Shown here: positions 5,783-8,369 of the stretch, in pieces
Numbering within the stretch: position 1 is the first letter of the stretch
Layout of the letters: every line of letters begins with the position of its first letter
Notes under the pieces: model-generated
Seen by the model: the letters and a program-made list of their open reading frames with translations, nothing else
The model's database searches: none
What the model was told of the DNA's origin: nothing
NCBI GenBank assembly: GCA_945492935.1
Contig: CALYVE010000063.1
Span: forward strand, 1 to 8,369
Direction: 5' to 3'
Length of the DNA stretch: 8,369 nucleotides
Source of the DNA: an uncultured Lachnospiraceae bacterium
Lineage (GTDB): Bacteria > Bacillota > Clostridia > Lachnospirales > Lachnospiraceae
Translations under genes and position numbers: made by a program

Positions 5783-8230
5783 ATGAAAATGGAATATACA
5801 GCCCAGGCAAAAGATGTGTTGGATGAGGCAATTCAAACGGCAAAGTCGATGAAGCATAACTTTGTCGGTACGGAACATTTGCTCTATGCACTTGTGAAAT
5901 ATCAGGCAAGTTCTGCAAGTATGATTTTACTTGAAAATGGTGTATCCAAGCAGGCACTTTATGACTATTTAGTGAAGTCTCAGGCAGGACAGACAAAGGT
6001 TATGAACAAACCCCTTTTTTCAGACAAGCTTGAGATGGCACTTACTGTTGCTGAAAAAGAAGCAAAGAGACAGCATTGTGACAAAATCGGAACAGAGCAT
6101 ATGCTTATTTCCATTTTGAAATCAACCGATACAGTCGCAATTCGTTTGTTGGGAGCGCAGTCCGTTAATTTACAAAAGATATATGTGGATGTCATGGTAT
6201 CCTGTGGCATGGATGGTACAGCGGCAAAGAAGGAATTCGTTGCGATGAAGAGCCCTGCACCAAACAAAAAGAAGGCACATGCTACAATGCTGGAGCAATT
6301 TAGCAAAGATATGACAAAGGCTGCAGCCGGGGACAAAATGGACCCGGTTATTGGTCGTCACAGCGAAATTGAGCGCGTTATGCAGATTTTGTGCAGACGA
6401 ATGAAAAACAACCCATGTCTGGTTGGTGAGCCGGGTGTTGGTAAGACCGCAGTCGTAGAAGGATTAGCACAGATGATTGCATCCGGTAATGTACCGGAGA
6501 TATTAGCGGATAAGCGTATTATGTCTTTGGATCTTTCTGCTATGGTTGCGGGTTCGAAATACCGCGGTGAATTTGAGGAACGTATTAAGAAGGTTATTTC
6601 AGAAGTTCGAGCTGCGGGAAACATCATTTTGTTTGTGGATGAACTTCATACAATTATTGGAGCAGGTGGCGCAGAAGGTGCGATTGATGCTTCGAATATA
6701 TTAAAGCCTGCACTTTCACGCGGGGAAATTCAGATGATTGGTGCAACGACTCGAACAGAATATCGCAAATATATTGAGAAGGATGCTGCATTGGAGCGTC
6801 GTTTTCAGCCTGTTTATGTGGAAGAACCTTCCTTGGAGGAAACCATTGAAATCTTGACAGGTCTCCGTCCAAAATATGAGATGCATCATGGCGTTGAAAT
6901 TACGGATGAGGCTCTTTCGGCGGCTGCAGAATATGCAATTCGATATATTAATGACAGATTTTTGCCTGATAAGGCGATTGATTTAGTAGATGAAGCGGCA
7001 TCGCGAAAGAAGCTGGGACTTTTTACGAAGAATAATACGATGCAAAAGGACGAAGAAGAAATTAAGCACCTTCAGGATATGGTTGAGGATGCTTTGGTAA
7101 ATGGCGATATTGAAGCAGCCGCTGACTATAGAAAGGCGATTCAAAAAACAGAAAAGAAGCTTCAAAAAGCAAAAGAGCGTCTGCACAAAAAAGAATCTTC
7201 CGGCATGGTTGTCGACGAAGAGGATATTGCTTGTGTTGTATCGGTTTGGACAAAGGTTCCGGTTAGCCGTATTACGCAGTCTGAGTCAGAGCGTTTAATG
7301 AAGCTTGAATCTATATTGCATGAGCGCGTTGTTGGACAGGATGAGGCTGTCAGTGCTGTTGCAAAAGCCATTCGAAGAGGCAGAGTCGGACTGAAAGATC
7401 CAAAAAGACCAATTGGTTCGTTCTTATTCTTGGGGCCAACGGGTGTAGGTAAGACCGAGCTGTCAAAAGCATTGGCTGAGGCAATGTTTGGCAATGAAAA
7501 TGCATTAATCCGTGTTGACATGTCAGAATATATGGAAAAACATAGTGTGTCAAAGATGATAGGTTCCCCTCCGGGCTACGTGGGCTTCGATGAAGGCGGA
7601 CAACTGGCGGAGAAGGTTCGCAAAAATCCTTACTCTGTAGTTTTGTTTGATGAAATCGAAAAAGCACATCCGGATGTATTTAATATTTTATTGCAAGTAT
7701 TAGATGATGGGCATATCACGGATTCGCAAGGACGTAAAGTTGATTTTAAGAATACGGTATTAATTATGACAAGTAATGCCGGGGCACAACGTATTGTGGA
7801 GCCTAAGCTTCTTGGTTTTGCCGGAGAATCCGGTGAAGACAAAGATCATGATGATATGAAGAAGAATGTCATGGAAGAAGTGAAACGCATGTTTAAGCCG
7901 GAATTTATCAATCGTATTGATGATATCATTGTATTTAGGGCATTATCGAAAACGGATGTTAAGGGAATTAGCAGCTTGCTTCTCAAAGAACTTAAAAAAC
8001 GTGTATATAAACAAATGGATATATCACTTTCATATGGCGATACCGTAAAAAATTATATCTTTGACAAAGGTTATGATAAGAAATATGGTGCCAGACCACT
8101 CAAACGTTCCATTCAAAATGAAATTGAGGATGGTTTGGCTGAAGAGATTTTGTCGGGTAAAATTGTTGCAGGTGATAAAGTAAGTTTAACAGTTGCAGAC
8201 GGTAAAATTGTATTCAAAAAACGTGTGTAA
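5783..8230 (+). CDS. clpC: ClpC-type AAA+ unfoldase, ATP-binding subunit of Clp protease
   Basis: This 815-residue protein should form a hexamer that unfolds proteins and feeds them to ClpP; B. subtilis ClpC is about 810 residues. Two N-domain repeats span about 3-70 (with VGTEHLL) and 78-140 (with IGTEHML). The first AAA+ module has Walker A GEPGVGKT (215-222), Walker B ILFVDELH (282-289) and arginine-rich ERRF (338-341). A short coiled-coil middle domain with a UVR-like stretch spans about 424-468, the ClpC hallmark as opposed to the longer ClpB form. The second module has GPTGVGKT (551-558), VVLFDEIEKAHP (619-630) and sensor-2 GARPLKR (769-775). The LGF tripeptide (677-679) fits the ClpP-docking loop. 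Start ATG 5783 is 7 bases after GGAGG (5771-5775). It follows purD by 44 bases with no ctsR, mcsA or mcsB in view. Confidence 0.95.
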   Translation: MKMEYTAQAKDVLDEAIQTAKSMKHNFVGTEHLLYALVKYQASSASMILLENGVSKQALYDYLVKSQAGQTKVMNKPLFSDKLEMALTVAEKEAKRQHCDKIGTEHMLISILKSTDTVAIRLLGAQSVNLQKIYVDVMVSCGMDGTAAKKEFVAMKSPAPNKKKAHATMLEQFSKDMTKAAAGDKMDPVIGRHSEIERVMQILCRRMKNNPCLVGEPGVGKTAVVEGLAQMIASGNVPEILADKRIMSLDLSAMVAGSKYRGEFEERIKKVISEVRAAGNIILFVDELHTIIGAGGAEGAIDASNILKPALSRGEIQMIGATTRTEYRKYIEKDAALERRFQPVYVEEPSLEETIEILTGLRPKYEMHHGVEITDEALSAAAEYAIRYINDRFLPDKAIDLVDEAASRKKLGLFTKNNTMQKDEEEIKHLQDMVEDALVNGDIEAAADYRKAIQKTEKKLQKAKERLHKKESSGMVVDEEDIACVVSVWTKVPVSRITQSESERLMKLESILHERVVGQDEAVSAVAKAIRRGRVGLKDPKRPIGSFLFLGPTGVGKTELSKALAEAMFGNENALIRVDMSEYMEKHSVSKMIGSPPGYVGFDEGGQLAEKVRKNPYSVVLFDEIEKAHPDVFNILLQVLDDGHITDSQGRKVDFKNTVLIMTSNAGAQRIVEPKLLGFAGESGEDKDHDDMKKNVMEEVKRMFKPEFINRIDDIIVFRALSKTDVKGISSLLLKELKKRVYKQMDISLSYGDTVKNYIFDKGYDKKYGARPLKRSIQNEIEDGLAEEILSGKIVAGDKVSLTVADGKIVFKKRV

Positions 8231-8240
8231 AATGTAAAAA

Positions 8241-8257
8241 ATACAAGAAATTTGTAT
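8241..8257. repeat. Perfect 6-base inverted repeat overlapping a -35 element
   Basis: ATACAA (8241-8246) and TTGTAT (8252-8257) are perfect inverted arms around GAAAT. The right arm is also the candidate -35 of the next promoter, so this may be an operator. On the plus strand no T-run follows, so it does not look like a clpC terminator. On the minus strand a T-run does follow, but no minus-strand gene is visible. Confidence 0.4.
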
Positions 8258-8285
8258 AGAAAAAAAAGAGTATTTATAGTATACT
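8252..8285 (+). promoter_or_regulatory. Probable promoter for the gene starting at 8354
   Basis: TTGTAT (8252-8257) is 17 bases from TATAGT (8275-8280), which matches the -10 consensus at 5 of 6. An overlapping alternative -10, TATACT (8280-8285), also scores 5/6 but lacks a well-placed -35. Transcription would start near 8287-8292, giving a leader of about 60-70 bases. Confidence 0.55.
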
Positions 8286-8308
8286 TTAATTAGTAGTATT
8301 TCGGCAAA

Positions 8309-8327
8309 TGAGACAGGGGAAGTCTCA
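8309..8327 (+). other. 5' leader hairpin with GGA-containing loop
   Basis: TGAGAC (8309-8314) pairs perfectly with GTCTCA (8322-8327) around the loop AGGGGAA. It lies within the predicted leader, 13 bases before the ribosome binding site (GGAGG, 8341-8345). A GGA in a hairpin loop plus another at the ribosome binding site is the layout of CsrA targets. That reading is inference. Confidence 0.5.
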
Positions 8328-8353
8328 CAATAAACATAATGGAGGAACGCATA

Positions 8354-8369
8354 ATGGCAGTTATTGATG
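8354..8369 (+). CDS. Start of an unidentified gene, cut by the window end
   Basis: Only five complete codons are visible, encoding MAVID. GGAGG (8341-8345) stands 8 bases before the ATG, which supports a real start. An in-frame ATG at 8339 overlaps that ribosome binding site and is less likely. The sequence is too short to identify the product. It does not resemble the start of RadA, which often follows clpC. Confidence 0.6.

Noticed and set aside
7101..7298. Small plus-strand frame inside clpC, and a similar one at 1464-1658
   Set aside because: Both lie in an alternate frame of a well-supported gene, with no likely ribosome binding site or recognisable product.
8241..8257. Hairpin after clpC as a rho-independent terminator
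   Set aside because: The arms are AT-rich and an A-run, not a T-run, follows on the plus strand.

Overview
The window looks like a chromosomal segment of a low-to-moderate GC, Gram-positive anaerobe of the Clostridia, most likely Lachnospiraceae. The evidence is strong AGGAGG-type ribosome binding sites, a LytTR/GHKL two-component pair of the AgrA/AgrC class, a purM-purN-purD cluster, and a ClpC-type AAA+ unfoldase with its short middle domain. All recognisable genes are on the plus strand. No tRNA, rRNA, mobile element, CRISPR array or phage gene is visible. Family assignments come from motif recognition; no database search was run.

Region 1 (1-2727) reads as one tightly packed transcription unit. 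It starts with the 3' part of a nitroreductase-family flavoprotein gene. Two bases later comes a LytTR response regulator, whose end overlaps a GHKL histidine kinase with one short N-terminal membrane helix and no obvious sensor domain. A coiled-coil, DivIVA-like protein of unknown role follows. Two starts here are set by ribosome binding sites rather than by the longest reading frame: GTG at 1127 for the kinase and ATG at 1891 for the coiled-coil gene.

Region 2 (2728-5738) is a purine biosynthesis unit of three genes: purM, purN (overlapping purM by 7 bases) and purD. A near-consensus sigma-A promoter (TTTACA, 17-base spacer, TATAAT) lies in the 80-base gap before purM, with a small dyad at the predicted transcript start. 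PurD makes GAR, PurN formylates it, and PurM closes the imidazole ring later, so the unit covers steps 2, 3 and 5 of IMP synthesis. purH, which lies between purN and purD in Bacillus subtilis, is absent; a 52-base gap with a 9-bp hairpin is there instead.

Region 3 (5739-8230) holds a complete 815-residue ClpC-type unfoldase, apparently able to dock on ClpP. It directly follows purD and lacks the ctsR-mcsA-mcsB partners that often precede clpC in Firmicutes.

Region 4 (8231-8369) is a 123-base leader with a palindrome, a probable promoter and a GC-containing hairpin, then the first codons of another gene with a good ribosome binding site. This is the most regulation-rich non-coding stretch. 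I see no clearly novel system. The best second-look items are the stripped-down kinase in its operon, the stand-alone clpC, and the 8231-8353 leader.
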